DNA of 64,000 nucleotides from Hybos culiciformis (Eukaryota; Arthropoda; Insecta; Diptera; Hybotidae). Made by a program: the position numbers and the translations under genes. The DNA lies in assembly GCA_964007475.1 (NCBI GenBank), contig OZ023274.1:29045090-29109089 (forward strand), written 5' to 3'. Positions 34,537-45,690 of the stretch are shown in pieces (positions within the stretch are counted from its first letter, which is position 1; every line of letters starts with the position of its first letter). The notes under the pieces were generated by a model. It was not told where the DNA came from and searched no databases. It saw only the letters and a program-made list of their open reading frames with translations.

Positions 34537-37500
34537 TAACTGAAAAAATTTCTATTGTATCTAGGAATTAAACGTAAAGTTGTAAGAATAATTACTAATA
34601 TTATTAATACCAATACAACAATTGTTCCAAATGACATTGATGCAAAAAATGGATGAACTTGACCTGAATCAGGTGGTTCCGGATAATAATTTTCATATGG
34701 TTCTTCACTTGTGCATAAGTGACTTAAATCAGTATTATCTCTTCCAGTTTGACATTCTGAAGCAGTTGATCCAGTTTTGTAAACTCGCCTTCCAACAACA
34801 ATATTACTGGCATAATTACATACTAGCCGTATCATATTTCTTTTCAATTCTGTGCCCGTAGCAAGGCCAGTTCTAATAAGTGCGCATCCAACGCGATTAT
34901 TTTTTTCAAGAACTATTGTTGCAAACTCATCAAAAGGTCTTCTAAAATTATAAATAGAAAGAATTATCATAGCTTTAAAAATTAACGTGATGGCAAAAAC
35001 ATACTCCAAAAAAATTACCGTAGGCATTAAAACAAATCCATACACTTTACGGATTTGATCGTCATACTTGACGCAACGGAAAAAACCGTAAACTTAGAGT
35101 CTGTTCACTTATTAAACGATTAACAACAAAAAAAAAAAAAACACGAAGCAGTCATAGAACTGCCGACAGAAGTTTATACTTAAAGATTTAAAAACTATGA
35201 ATAACAGTGGCTACAAATGATGGGCTGCTCAGTACAAAATGTAAGTTAAAATAAAAATCAGTCCATCAGTCCAAAAGCAGTCCATTATTTGTAGCCACTG
35301 TTATTTCATAGTTTAAATCTTAAGTATAAACTTCTGTAGGCAGTTCTATGACTGCTTCGTGTGTTTTTTTTTAATTTACGAAATATTTTAACCTACCGCT
35401 TCAAAATCAAAATGGCTTAAAATTCAAAATTACCATTAACATTAGATAAATATTTAAAAGCGTTTAAGAATTTTTTAGAACTATGCGAAATATCACTTGG
35501 CTTGGCTGTACTTTTTTATTTTTTTCCATACAATTTTTATTTAATCCGTCAAATTGATTATTTAATTTTACAACAGATGTCTCTTTATTAATCGGGGAAA
35601 ATAAACAAAAATTATTTATAAAATTGACATTTAGTATTTGAATAAAATTTCCTGTAACCGAATAAAATTTCCCGTATTGTGACTACAATTTAAGTACTTA
35701 TTTTTTCCTGGATAATTGTTTACGATATTATTTTACAAAAAGTTGCTAACTTCTCTACGATAAATTATATGGCCATATGGCTTAGTGGATAGAACACCAG
35801 ACTAATAAGTCTGAAGGTGCCAGGTTCGAACCCAATTATGATTTGTTTTTTTTTTAATATTTGAAATTTTTTTTACATAATAAAATGATTTCTACAAGTA
35901 ATAAGACAAAAATTGTTTTTTTGTTAGTGGGTACTGGTATGACCTAAAAGACGAGGGCGAGCGGGGGTCCCCTTACTCCCCCCCGTCCCAAAAAAATATT
36001 AGAACTGACAGATGGAGAAAATTAATAGTTTTTCTTGTTCCAAATAAATAAAAAAAAAAAAAAAATGAATGGTTTATTAGAATTTTTTTATTATATTTTA
36101 GAAATCCAAAATCATATGGGCTATATGGCTTGGTGGCTAGAAAATCGGACTATAAGAGTGAAGGTGTCAGGTTCGATTCCCCCCAATGAATACATTTTTT
36201 TTTAATTTTTTTGAACATAATAATTTTAATTTTTTTGAACATAATTTTTTATTGGTAGAATATGTAATTTTTTTGCTTGTAATATTGGGCCCTATATATA
36301 CATATATTTGAAATTAAAAAAGTGTACGATAATTATGAATTCCTACCCAAAATTTTTGGTCTGGTAATCTTTATTTCACCAGAGCTACCTATTTTGAAAA
36401 AATTTTATTTGGCATATTTTGAGCCGGGAAAACCTATAATGATAAATTACTTGATCGATATCTATACTATCAATGCCAAAATATACCTATGTTGTTTCTC
36501 AAGGCTTTAATAAAATTATTTGTAACGAGTTTAGTGCGTCCAATATTATAAATTTGTTTTATAGGATATAGAGGAAGTACGGGTATTGTGGACCACTGCA
36601 ACTGTTTTCGAATATATCTCAGTTGTTTTTTGTAAATTTTTTTAACCCAAGATACATATTGAAGCTTGGTCTTTCTCCTTTACAAAAATTAGTTGAAAAG
36701 CCAAATATCTCATGTTATTCAATAATTATAACCTAAAATGCGGAAAAAGTCCAAAACGACAGTTTTAGATAACGTGCGGTTAATTTGGACCATAGCATCG
36801 GGTAAAGTGGACTAGCTTTAAATTAGAGTTTTGCTGGTCATTTTCAAAATACAAAATATGCGGTTAATGTGGACCAGTGTATCACAGTACCGAAATTGGG
36901 TGGTTCACATTACCCGCATTGGTTATCGTCACAAAAAAAAATTTGAAAAATATGAAAAACTTAGACTTAATAATACTTATTTGACTTCTTCCAATGCTGT
37001 TTTTTTTACTCTGTTCAAAAAAATATTAAATTTTAAAATTAAATAATAAATGAACTTTTAAGCCAAAAAATTGTTTTAATTTTTTTTTTACAATTTTTTT
37101 GCCAAATTCAACTATCAAACTAAAACTTTTTTATTGAATGAGTTTTTTATGAGCAAATTTTTTTCTCTTAGTTTTTTAATATTTTGCATTTTTCCACATG
37201 CTCAGATTTGTTACTTGAATTTAAATAGCTGAGAAAATGCACTGGTCCACATAAGCCGACCGGTCCACATTACCCGTAATTACTCTAATGTTTATAACTT
37301 TAGTGGTTACATGATCTCTGTAAAAAAAATAAAACAAAAACATGAAACATGAAATGAAATGTGATCACTTTTCTTACTTATTTTTCTCCCGGGAAATTCG
37401 TACTTTTTTTAGCGTTTATTATCTTATTAACTACAACAGGATTAACAAATGCTTGTTTAAATACATATATACATATAACTGTCTTGTCATAGTAAGTGGT

Positions 37501-40500
37501 AAAACATGTTTGAAAATTAGTTGGGACTTTAGTGATATACCTATTATCCGGTGTCTAAATTTTTTATGAATGATCACAAGATTATGTTAATTCTATTGTG
37601 AAAATAAGATTGCACGAAAAAGCTGTGCATATTGCAGAACGCTGCCCACAATATTGAAAAATAGTTCATTGAACTCGCTATTAAAAAACTGATTTCTGAA
37701 TAGGATAGTTTTTTTTCACAATCAAATTTTTAAAAAGAAATAGCATCTCGATACTTAAATTTATGCATCTGTCAACGTTTCCAATATTTTTTACATCCAT
37801 TTTATAGCAATATTCAATTGCATTAATTCATATATGAAATTATACAGTTTTCAACTAAGTTCTCAAATAAGTTTTTAGCTACATTTTAATTTTATAATAT
37901 GTATTATAAAATTATAAAACACTATTTATTAATTAAAAGTTTTTTCCATTTATATAAATTAAAATAAAAAATCAAAGAGCGCCTAATTTGCAAATTTTTT
38001 TGAACCAAATTTGCTACAATTTTACTTAGCTCTGTGTTTTGCTTCAAAAATAGAATATGTATAAAAAATAATAAATTAGTGGCTGATAAAAACATTTTGG
38101 TTTGTTTAAATATCTCAAAAAAACTAATTATTATGAAAAAAGATTTAAAAACTATGAATAACAGTGGCTACAAATGATGCGCTGCTCAGTACAAAATGTA
38201 AATTAAAATAAAAATCAGTCCATCAGTCCAAAAACAGTCCATTATTTGTAGCCACTGTTATTTCATAGTTTAAATCTTAAGTATAAACTTCTGTAGGCAG
38301 TTCTATGACTGCTTCGTGTGTTTTTTTTCTTTTAATTCATACCATTAAATTTTTTTTTTTAATTTACGAAATATTTTAACCTACCGCTTCAAAATCAAAA
38401 TGGCTTAAAATTCAAAATTACCATTAACATTAGATAAATATTTAAAAGCGTTTTAGAATTTTTTAGAACTATGCGAAATATCACTTGTCTTGGCTGTACT
38501 TTTTTATTTTTTTCCATACAATTTTTATTTAATCCGTCAAATTGATTATTTAATTTTACAACAGATGTCTCTTTATTAATCGGGGAAAATAAACAAAAAA
38601 TATTTATAAAATTGACATTTATAAGCGAGTCACACTACAACTAAAAAGCCACTACTCATGACGGCTTTTTTAAATGCGTTCACACTTGCACTTTTTGGTT
38701 TTTTTTCTCTTTTTTCTCGTTTTGTCATATCTTTTTCCTTTTTTTTTTGGGAATTTTTTTTGTTTTTTTATTCGTTTTTTTTAAAAAATTGCCGCCAACT
38801 TCCTGAAAGTATGCAATTGTTAGTTTATTTTTTTCTCACAGAGCTCATTTGTTATTTGATCCCTGATTTTCTAGTGGCTTTTTGAAAAGCCACTAGCTTT
38901 TTTTTCTTTTTTTTGTATGGAAAAAGCCACGAAATAGCCACAACGATGATAGCTTTTTCAAAAGCCATTAAAAAGCCGAAGTGTGACAGCCTTATTAGTA
39001 TTTGAATAAAATTTCCTGTAACCGAATAAAATTTCCCGTATTGTGACTGCAATTTAAGTACTTTACGATATTATTTTACAAGAAGTTGCTAACTTCTCTA
39101 CGATAAATTATATGGCCATATGGCTTAGTGGATAGAACACCAGACTAATAAGTCTGAAGGTGCCAGGTTCGAACCCAATTATGGTTTGTTTTTTTTTTTA
39201 ATATTTGAAAAATGATGACGGACGATTCTCAGAAAAATGATGACGATTCTCAGAAAAATTCTATATGAAAATGGATTTTTACCCTCTACCAAATTTCTTC
39301 CAACGCCGCTAAAGAAGTATAAACTTCAAAAATCTCCCTTTTCTGTAGAACAAATGTCACAATTTCTAAATTGAGGACGTAATTTTCTGCATTCTGTATA
39401 ATCTGCTAGAATCAACTACTTTTAAAAGAATATTTGGCTGACTGAAATCAAAAACTTTTAACCTGAAAACACAATTGGGGCGACGACGACGGCGACAGCG
39501 ATTTTTCATACAAAAAAGTCGCCTCAATTGTTTCATTCTCATACAAATATATGGCTTTTGACAGTCGCTATCGCTGTCGCCGTCGTTGTCGCCCCAATTG
39601 TGTTTTCACCTGTAATAATACGTGACCGACCGAATTTTCTTACCCATTTGTGCCGCTTTTTTTTTTTCTATACAATTTTAGTTTTTGAATTCACTTAAAA
39701 GTAGACCTACAAATTTAGTTTGTTATGGGAAATTTAAAACTTCCCTTTGAAGAATTTAAAAAAGTAAAATTGAATTTGTGAACGGCTTTAGGACAAAATT
39801 ATTTCATTTTTTTAAATAACAGCAGTAAAATCGTGTCGTTCACAAATTAAAAAACCTGGAATATCAAATCCGATTTTAATTTTTTCAATAATCGCTAATA
39901 AGTGAACAGACTCTTACTAATGCACATTTTCAAAATTAAGAACCGTTTTGTGTAACCTTAACAAACTTCCGTAATGTTGCTATTTTACGCAAGAAAATAT
40001 TCGAATTTTTATTAAATTATTATCATATTAAATTATTAAATATAGTTTTTAGTTTGTAGGATTATTTTTAGTAACATACATAATGAGCATAATTGTAACC
40101 TTTTTTATAAACTAATACTCAATTGTAATAAGCTTTAAAAGGTTGAATTTTGAATTAAAGAATTTTGAAATAAATAAAGTAATTAATTAATTTTAATTTT
40201 ATTTCTTACCCTTTTTTGGGATTCGAACAACGTTGGACTGTACCAGTGCGATCCGCCAACACTATCACTCAACTACGGTATTCAAATTTCAAATATAAAT
40301 AAAATAGAAAATATAAGTTTGGTATACAGATTTGGAATGCTAAGGACAAAGGTTCGAATCCCGAAGAAAAAAAAAAAAAATTTATTTTTTTTTAAGCGAC
40401 ATTACAGAATTTATTCTTTAAGCTTGTGGAAAATGTATCTGTACAATATTTTTAAGGAATAAATATTCCAAATTTACGGATATTTCATATTAAAAATTTA

Positions 40501-42877
40501 TGTTGTTATTAAATAAAACGGAATAGTTTTAACACGGATTTCATTAAAATTTCCCGAAAAATTAAAGGAACCTTCCGTGAATTTAAATAATTTCCGTAAA
40601 GTGTATAATAAGTCAATTGTTGAAATAATGAGAAAATTTAAGAATTACTTAAGATGCTCAAATTTTGCTATATATTGTGAATTGCCGTTTTCGTGCTGGT
40701 CACACCAATACTGAATTCCTCTAAGTGCCCATTGAAAAATTTCTTCATCATCCTTAATTTTTGTGACATAAGTCTCATCCTCATAAATATTTTGCCCAGA
40801 ATTAGTATAATCAGGAAGATTATGACATTTAAAACGTTGTGGCACTTAAAATATAAAAGAATGTTATTTCATAAATTCAATGAAATACATTATGTAAAAT
40901 ATACATATAAATTACAAATTTAAATTTGTCTGCAAACAAGTGTGTTGGGTACATTTGACTCAATATAATTTAACTGTAACAACATTTGACTGTAAATATA
41001 ATTGTTTTTAATTACAATTGATATATATTTCTATACAACTATATTTTTTAAAACTGAAATATTGTCGCCAAATGTATTTAAAGTCAAATGTAGTAAGAGT
41101 CAAATGAAATGCAGTCAAATGAAATACAATCAAATGTACCGCATCCCAAGCATATAGCTTAAAAAATAAAACAATTCTTATTTCAGTTAGTATGAAAATA
41201 AAAATTTTTAAACACATTTTTTTTTCAATAGTGTTGCATTTTAGAGTTTTTAATAACATCTGTAAAGTTGCATTTTTACTCCAATTTAAATTATTTAAAT
41301 AATATTCCAAGTTTATCTGACTGAGCGTACCACATGAATTAACTTCTAATAATGCCATTTGTGCTAATCCTTTATCCCACTCCATTATACCCATTCGAGT
41401 TGCTGGCTTATAGTTCTTAACATTACCACCAGCTATTTCATGTCTAATCTCATTATGTCTTCTCAAAATACTGCCTTGGTATTTTTTGGTCATATTTATA
41501 ATTTTTCCACCTCGACTAAAACAATCGGCTAAGTGCAGTTTATGTGAACCACTCAAAACCAGCTGAAACTTAAAGGAGGGGGGGGGGGGGGTATAGGCGG
41601 TGCCCAAACTTCCAAAACTGAAATCAGTTCTTGGGGCCCCGTTTCGGAGATACGGTCCCCCAAAGTTTTCATACATTTTGTATGGGCAACTTTTTTTTTT
41701 TGCCCGAGAACTGATTTCAGTTTTGGGAGTTTGGGCACCGCCTCTACCCTCCTCCAAGTTTCAGCCGGTTCTGAGTGGTTCACATATACTGCACTTACGC
41801 CTGACAATCTGTAGCCATGTCCTTTAAAAGAAATATAAAAAATTTTCTTAAGTTTATTGAAACATATATGAAAGTAAAGTTATTTCATAATTTACATAGA
41901 AAGCTAGGAATAGTTTAAAATGTATAAGGCTCAAATCAACATATATCTAATTTGTACATTCAACGCTACATTGATTCTCCACCGCTAGATTACGGAAGCT
42001 ATGTGACGACACCACTGTATTAGGACATCAAATCTTTACTGCATGCAGAATGAAGCCAAGGTTAAATAAACCAACAATATTCACATGGAGATCTGACAAA
42101 AATGAAAATAGTAATACAAAATTCAGTTGTCAACGAATTTTGGTATTTTGTTTACATTTTTTTAATTCTCAAATTATTCAACATACTGTTTAACTGTAGA
42201 TTACACATATGTGTCAATAAATAAATTATTTAGAGTGCATTCCCAAACTTAGACCGAGACCCCTTTGTAGGTTTAAAAAAAAAGAACAGCATTCCGAAAT
42301 TTTTTATGGCTCAAAAAATCTTCAGTTGTAAAATAACAGTTGTGAAATCGTGAAAACTAGAAATCCTACAAATTAAAATAATATTTCAGTTCCTAAAATA
42401 TTTGGTAGTATTGGAACGGACCATAATTACTAGAAATATTCCGTACTCGAAATTTTCCAGTAAATAGTCGAAAGCGAACGGAACCCGTCAAACAAAATCA
42501 TCAGAGCACAGTCATTTTATTTATTTATATTTTGCTGTTGAAAAAAACAGTCCTCACAGAATTAATTTGAAAATATTTATATTGGAAATATTTTCGAATA
42601 ATTTAAGAATACAGTACGCACAAAAAAAGTTCTGAATTTTTTTATTAGATGGAACGCGAGACACTCAAAAATTCACATTAAAATTTCATTATACCCAATT
42701 TTCTTCCTCGCATGTAATATGAATTTGACCAAGAGGACACAAGATTTGTTCATCATCGCAAAATTCCTTCGAGCCATGTGGTATTTCATTTTCAACACGA
42801 TTTTCTACTATTTCCAATGATAAATTCAATAATGAACTAAATATAATAGCAAAAACCATAAATTTTAAATAGGTCAT
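34536..42877 (-). CDS. CAP-superfamily (SCP/antigen-5-like) protein with C-terminal membrane anchor, four exons
   Basis: Exons on minus: 42877-42695, about 41528-41331, 40844-40649 and 34941-34536. Exon 1 gives a signal peptide (MTYLKFMVFAIIFSSLLNL) and a Cys-rich start (FCDDEQILC...HITC). Exon 2 has the CAP helix ILRRHNEIRHEIAGG, PATRMGIMEWD and ALLEVNSC. Exon 3 has FKCHNLPDYTNSGQN. Exon 4 has RVGCALIR, LVCNYASNIVVGRRVY and a CxTG tail, then a 20-residue hydrophobic helix and RYNRN. Introns 2 and 3 have GT-AG ends and matching phase. Exon 1 ends in phase 0 while exon 2 as drawn needs phase 1, next to a MITE, so that join is uncertain. The usual HFTQ block is replaced by RPFDEF. About 325 residues. 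It is probably extracellular, membrane-tethered, of unknown function. Confidence 0.75.
35141..35363. repeat. Palindromic repeat
   Basis: The arm cacgaagcagtcatagaact is inverted at the right end (agttctatgactgcttcgtg) and the match continues through 'aataacagtggctacaaat'. A partial copy, with the outer left arm missing, is at 38143-38320. Confidence 0.8.
35181..35862. repeat. Direct repeat, copy A (copy B at 38143-39210)
   Basis: The block from 'gatttaaaaactatgaataa' to the tRNA-like module and its poly-T tail is repeated at 38143-39210 with few differences. Copy B contains the 373-bp insertion at 38622-38994, which copy A lacks. Confidence 0.85.
35767..35840 (+). repeat. tRNA-like module (Ile-like, degenerate)
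   Basis: It has the A box tggcttagtgg and B box ggttcgaaccc with an anticodon-arm-like cagac...gtctg around taataa. The acceptor stem does not pair and the anticodon loop is off by one, so it is a tRNA-derived SINE head or pseudogene. A nearly identical copy is at 39112-39185. Confidence 0.5.
36116..36190 (+). repeat. tRNA-like module, diverged
   Basis: It has the A box tggcttggtgg and B box ggttcgattcc and is related to the module at 35767 (gctatatggctt...gaaggtgtcagg). It lacks good acceptor pairing. Confidence 0.45.
36569..37287. mobile_element. TA-duplicating MITE (36571-37285)
   Basis: The ends gaggaagtacgggtattgtg and, inverted, gagtaattacgggtaatgtg are flanked by TA. Words like tgtggaccagt and gcggttaatgtggacc are iterated inside. 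A truncated copy is at 24337-24640. Confidence 0.8.
38143..39210. repeat. Direct repeat, copy B
   Basis: It matches 35181-35862 apart from the 373-bp MITE. It ends in the second tRNA-like module (39112-39185) and the same poly-T tail. Confidence 0.85.
38619..38997. mobile_element. 373-bp MITE (38622-38994), TTA duplication, with matching empty site
   Basis: The ends taagcgagtcacac and, inverted, taaggctgtcacac are flanked by TTA at 38619-38621 and 38995-38997. Copy A near 35625-35640 reads gacatttagtatttg without the insert. The inside repeats aaaagccactag words. TTA and the end type fit PIF/Harbinger. Confidence 0.9.
39462..39617. mobile_element. 155-bp palindromic MITE
   Basis: The left arm aaaacacaattggggcgacg is matched inverted by cgtcgttgtcgccccaattg and tgtgttttc on the right. 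The arms iterate a gcgacg/gcgaca word. It is GC-rich compared with its surroundings. Confidence 0.8.
40205..40372. repeat. Double-headed tRNA-like SINE module (inverted relative to 30740-30930)
   Basis: On minus it has the A-box-like tagttgagtga and B box gttcgaatcc (40215-40280). On plus a second B box ggttcgaatcc lies at 40350, followed by poly-A. The linking sequence caaatttcaaatataaat corresponds to the linker at 30830-30850 in reverse. Confidence 0.55.
40943..41150. mobile_element. Foldback MITE iterating the word gtcaaatgta, in CAP intron 2
   Basis: The left end ttgggtacatttgactcaat and the inverted right end ttgggatgcggtacatttga match. Inside, words like agtcaaatga and acatttgact occur many times. 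It is similar in plan to the elements at 13026-13490 and 4248-5012. Confidence 0.7.
41529..41804. mobile_element. Palindromic MITE at the 5' edge of CAP exon 2
   Basis: The left arm taagtgcagtttatgtgaac is mirrored by gttcacatatactgcactta on the right, and the match continues through accactcaaaaccagctgaa. The ends fit a TA duplication. Its body has inverted copies of a GC-rich block (ccgtttcggagatacgg) around tttttttttt. The AG of the predicted exon 2 acceptor lies on the border. Confidence 0.7.
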
Positions 42878-43346
42878 TTATTTATTTTTTTCAAAAAGAA
42901 ATGTATAAATGTATATAAAAAATGTTGTATATTTATAAACAATTATAAATAAAATAAAATGAATATTTTTGACAACAATTTCAAGAAGTCAAATTTAAAT
43001 AATAAAAATTAAGTATAAATATGACTTTGTGACAGTGCGACCTGGGGGGAATTATGTAACTTTGTCGTCTTTGTGACATTCGACAATATCAAACACGGCC
43101 AATTTCTATGTGCAATGAAAATTATGCTTCACGTATCTAATCATCATCGTTATTTGGAAAGGTAGCAAAACTCAATCTTGAAAATATAAATAGTTGAAAG
43201 GATAAATAGTTTATAAAGTAAACCTTGATTTATAAAATATTTCTAAAATTTGTAGAGGAAAAGAAAAGAATTATGTACTTTTCTACAATTTTATATATAG
43301 TCAATTGTCGAGAAATAGTAGATTAGAACACATGTTAAGAAAATTT
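42878..43346. other. 5' flank of the CAP gene, no clear promoter element
   Basis: AT-rich sequence upstream of the CAP start codon. Many TATA-like strings exist, so none can be singled out. No other gene is seen. Confidence 0.4.
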
Positions 43347-43505
43347 GTTATTACACGAGTCAATACTTATATCACGAGATTGATGTATATTGACAAGTGT
43401 CTATGTGTTTTTGTGTATATATACAACGAGCTGTATAACAAATTTTATTAACATGTTTTGTATACTGTTTTAATGTGTATGTGAGAGGTAGTTGCAATCA
43501 ATACA
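43347..43505. mobile_element. Second copy of the MITE at 11985-12215 (inverted)
   Basis: The block cacgagtcaatacttatatc with 'gacaagtgtctatg' and 'gagaggtagttgcaa' is the reverse complement of the other copy with moderate divergence. Confidence 0.6.
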
Positions 43506-43956
43506 TTTGCAATGCAAAAAATAAACAAAAGTTCAAAATGAAGAAAGTAAATAAAATTTACTTAATACGGAGAATGTAAATAAAATTTACTTAATTAAAT
43601 AATTACATGTGTATTGGCGCATGTAATAAACCATTTACCCAGCTAAATTTGCGATTGTAAATACAACTTACCGATCGCATGCACATTAAAAATATTTGAT
43701 TCCTTTATCTTAAATTATCTCGAGTTGTATATAAAAATAAAACGACAGCTTTTTTTTTCGTAGACAATTTAAATCTCTAGTAAATGTGGGGAATATATGT
43801 TTTTTTTGATAAAACGTCGATTTTGCTGAAACTTGGGAGGAGGTAGATGCGATGACTGAACCTCGAAATCCAAGAAGATTTTAACCCCGTCCCCCCTTTT
43901 GTGACAATTGTTACATGATTGCACCCCTGTGTATGAATACAAATCCGAGCCGCGTC

Positions 43957-44265
43957 AATTAACCGAAAACACAATTTACCGAAATCACAGTTCACCGAAA
44001 ACACAATTCACCGAAAATAGTATTAAACACAATTCACCGAATACACAATTTACCGAAAACACAATTCACCGAAAACACAATTAACTGAAAATAGTATTAA
44101 ACACAGTTCACCGAAAACACAATTCACCGAAAGCACAATTCACCGAAAATTACAGGCATGTTGAGTTCGGTTTAAAAATCGCCGAAAACACAATTCACCA
44201 AAAAACACAGTTCACCGAAAGCACAATTCACCAAAAATTATAGACAGGTTGAGTTCGATTAAAAA
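43957..44265 (+). repeat. 16-bp tandem array (ttcaccgaaaacacaa)n with higher-order structure
   Basis: About a dozen 16-bp units with the core ttcaccgaaaacacaa are interrupted by a recurring spacer gaaaatagtattaaacac (three times) and a longer spacer tgttgagttcggtttaaaaa (twice). It is not open over its length. Confidence 0.8.
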
Positions 44266-44576
44266 GTCGCGGCAATTTGATAAATTTTTCACGGCATTTG
44301 AGTTGTTCGAAAGTTCTTGTACGAAAAACGCGTTATAAGGAGATCGCGTCACGTTATAAGGTAACAGTTCTAACTTTCAATCCGCGTTATATGGAAATCG
44401 CGTACTAAAAATACCGCGTTGTAGGAGAGTTGACTGTATTTATATATCTACATTAAGCTTCTAATTAATTTCTCAATAATTAAAACCATTTCTGAATGAG
44501 TCAAAATATTAAATATAAATACACATTGTGTACATAACGTGAGCGCTATGAATAAGGACCTACTGATATCTAAACC

Positions 44577-45378
44577 TACACAGAGAGAAATTTGTGTAAT
44601 GAAATCGATTATTGGTTGAAATGATTTTATTTATTTATTTATTTAATTTTTATTATAATATAATTACGATAGAAACTTAAGATAGAGTACTAACTACTAT
44701 GGTTTTTGACCCTATTTAGACTTATTTGGTTGAAATTAAATTTATTAACTGTAATGAAATTCAAAATTAATCGTTTTCATGTTTTCATTACAATCGTGGT
44801 GATTTTTTTTTTAAATTAAAATTATTACTTTGTAATTATTTTCAGAAGTATTTAATGAAAAAAGAACTTAATTGATTTCACAACAATGTAATGAATTTTA
44901 TTAAAATCAAAGTTAAGAAGAAGTTAAATTCTAACTTTTGAAAATGAAACAAATAAAATTTAGAATTTAATAAAATCTATGAAAAAAAATTCTAATAAAT
45001 AAATAAAAATATTAAAATTAAATAAAAAAAATTAAATATTATTTTTTTATGTAAAATTGGTACGGTTTTTTTTATAATATCTACGGTTATTTAATGAATT
45101 TCATTACAGTATAATGAATTTCACTACAGTACTGTATGATGAAATTCATTAAAGCTATGTGGTGAATTTCATTACAATGTAATAATATTCATTAAAAGTG
45201 TGTGAAGCAACTAAAAATTGTTTCATTGCAGTGAAATAAAATTCGTTGTAGTGTAATGATTACATGCAATGAAATTCATTACAGTTTCACAACACTGTGA
45301 TTAACCATAAATGAATTACAAAATTAATGAATTTTATTACAATTTTAATAAATTTCACTACAAATTTCTCTGTGTGTA
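44577..45378. mobile_element. TA-duplicating MITE (44579-45376) iterating gtaatgaaattcatta
   Basis: The ends cacagagagaaatttgtgta and, inverted, cacacagagaaatttgtagt are flanked by TA at 44577-44578 and 45377-45378. The interior repeats words like aatgaaattcatta on both strands. Non-coding. Confidence 0.75.
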
Positions 45379-45604
45379 AGAAAAAAAATTTTCTGTATTG
45401 AATGAAGATCAAGAAATAAAAAAAAAATAACTTAAAAAAATATCTATAACCTTGATCTTGAGCAGTAATTATTTAAAACAAACTAGTCGATAAGAATTAA
45501 TCATGGTGCATAGACATATTTCATATAAATAATTTTTTCCCGAACATTCCACTTTTCCAGGCAGCTTTTTAAATTTTTCTTCCAAACCGAAGCAAACCCA
45601 GTTC

Positions 45605-45690
45605 TTGATTCCCGGACAATTGCCCAAATGACATTTGACAATCTCACATTTGCCCACGGACATTTGCCAATCTGACATTTGACCAGTTTT
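45605..45690 (-). repeat. Short inverted piece of the 15-bp satellite element with its border
   Basis: On minus it reads caaatgtcagattggcaaat followed by tccgtgggcaaatg, then gggcaattgtccgggaatc. This is the same right border as at 4970-5012. Confidence 0.8.

Larger units (their letters stand above)
35096..39918. mobile_element. 4.8 kb composite element (35099-39915) in CAP intron 3, TTA duplication
   Basis: The left end gagtctgttcacttatta and right end taataagtgaacagactc are perfect inverted repeats flanked by TTA at 35096-35098 and 39916-39918, as in PIF/Harbinger-type elements. The inside is a patchwork: a palindrome (35141-35363), two direct copies of a 0.7 kb block, tRNA-like modules and three MITEs. 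No transposase is present. Confidence 0.65.

Noticed and set aside
35767..35840. Functional tRNA-Ile gene
   Set aside because: A and B boxes are present but the acceptor stem does not pair and the anticodon arm has a six-base loop. The copy at 39112 sits in the same dispersed repeat.
38658..38885. Hydrophobic open frame (many Phe) as a membrane protein
   Set aside because: It is encoded by poly-T tracts inside the 373-bp MITE.
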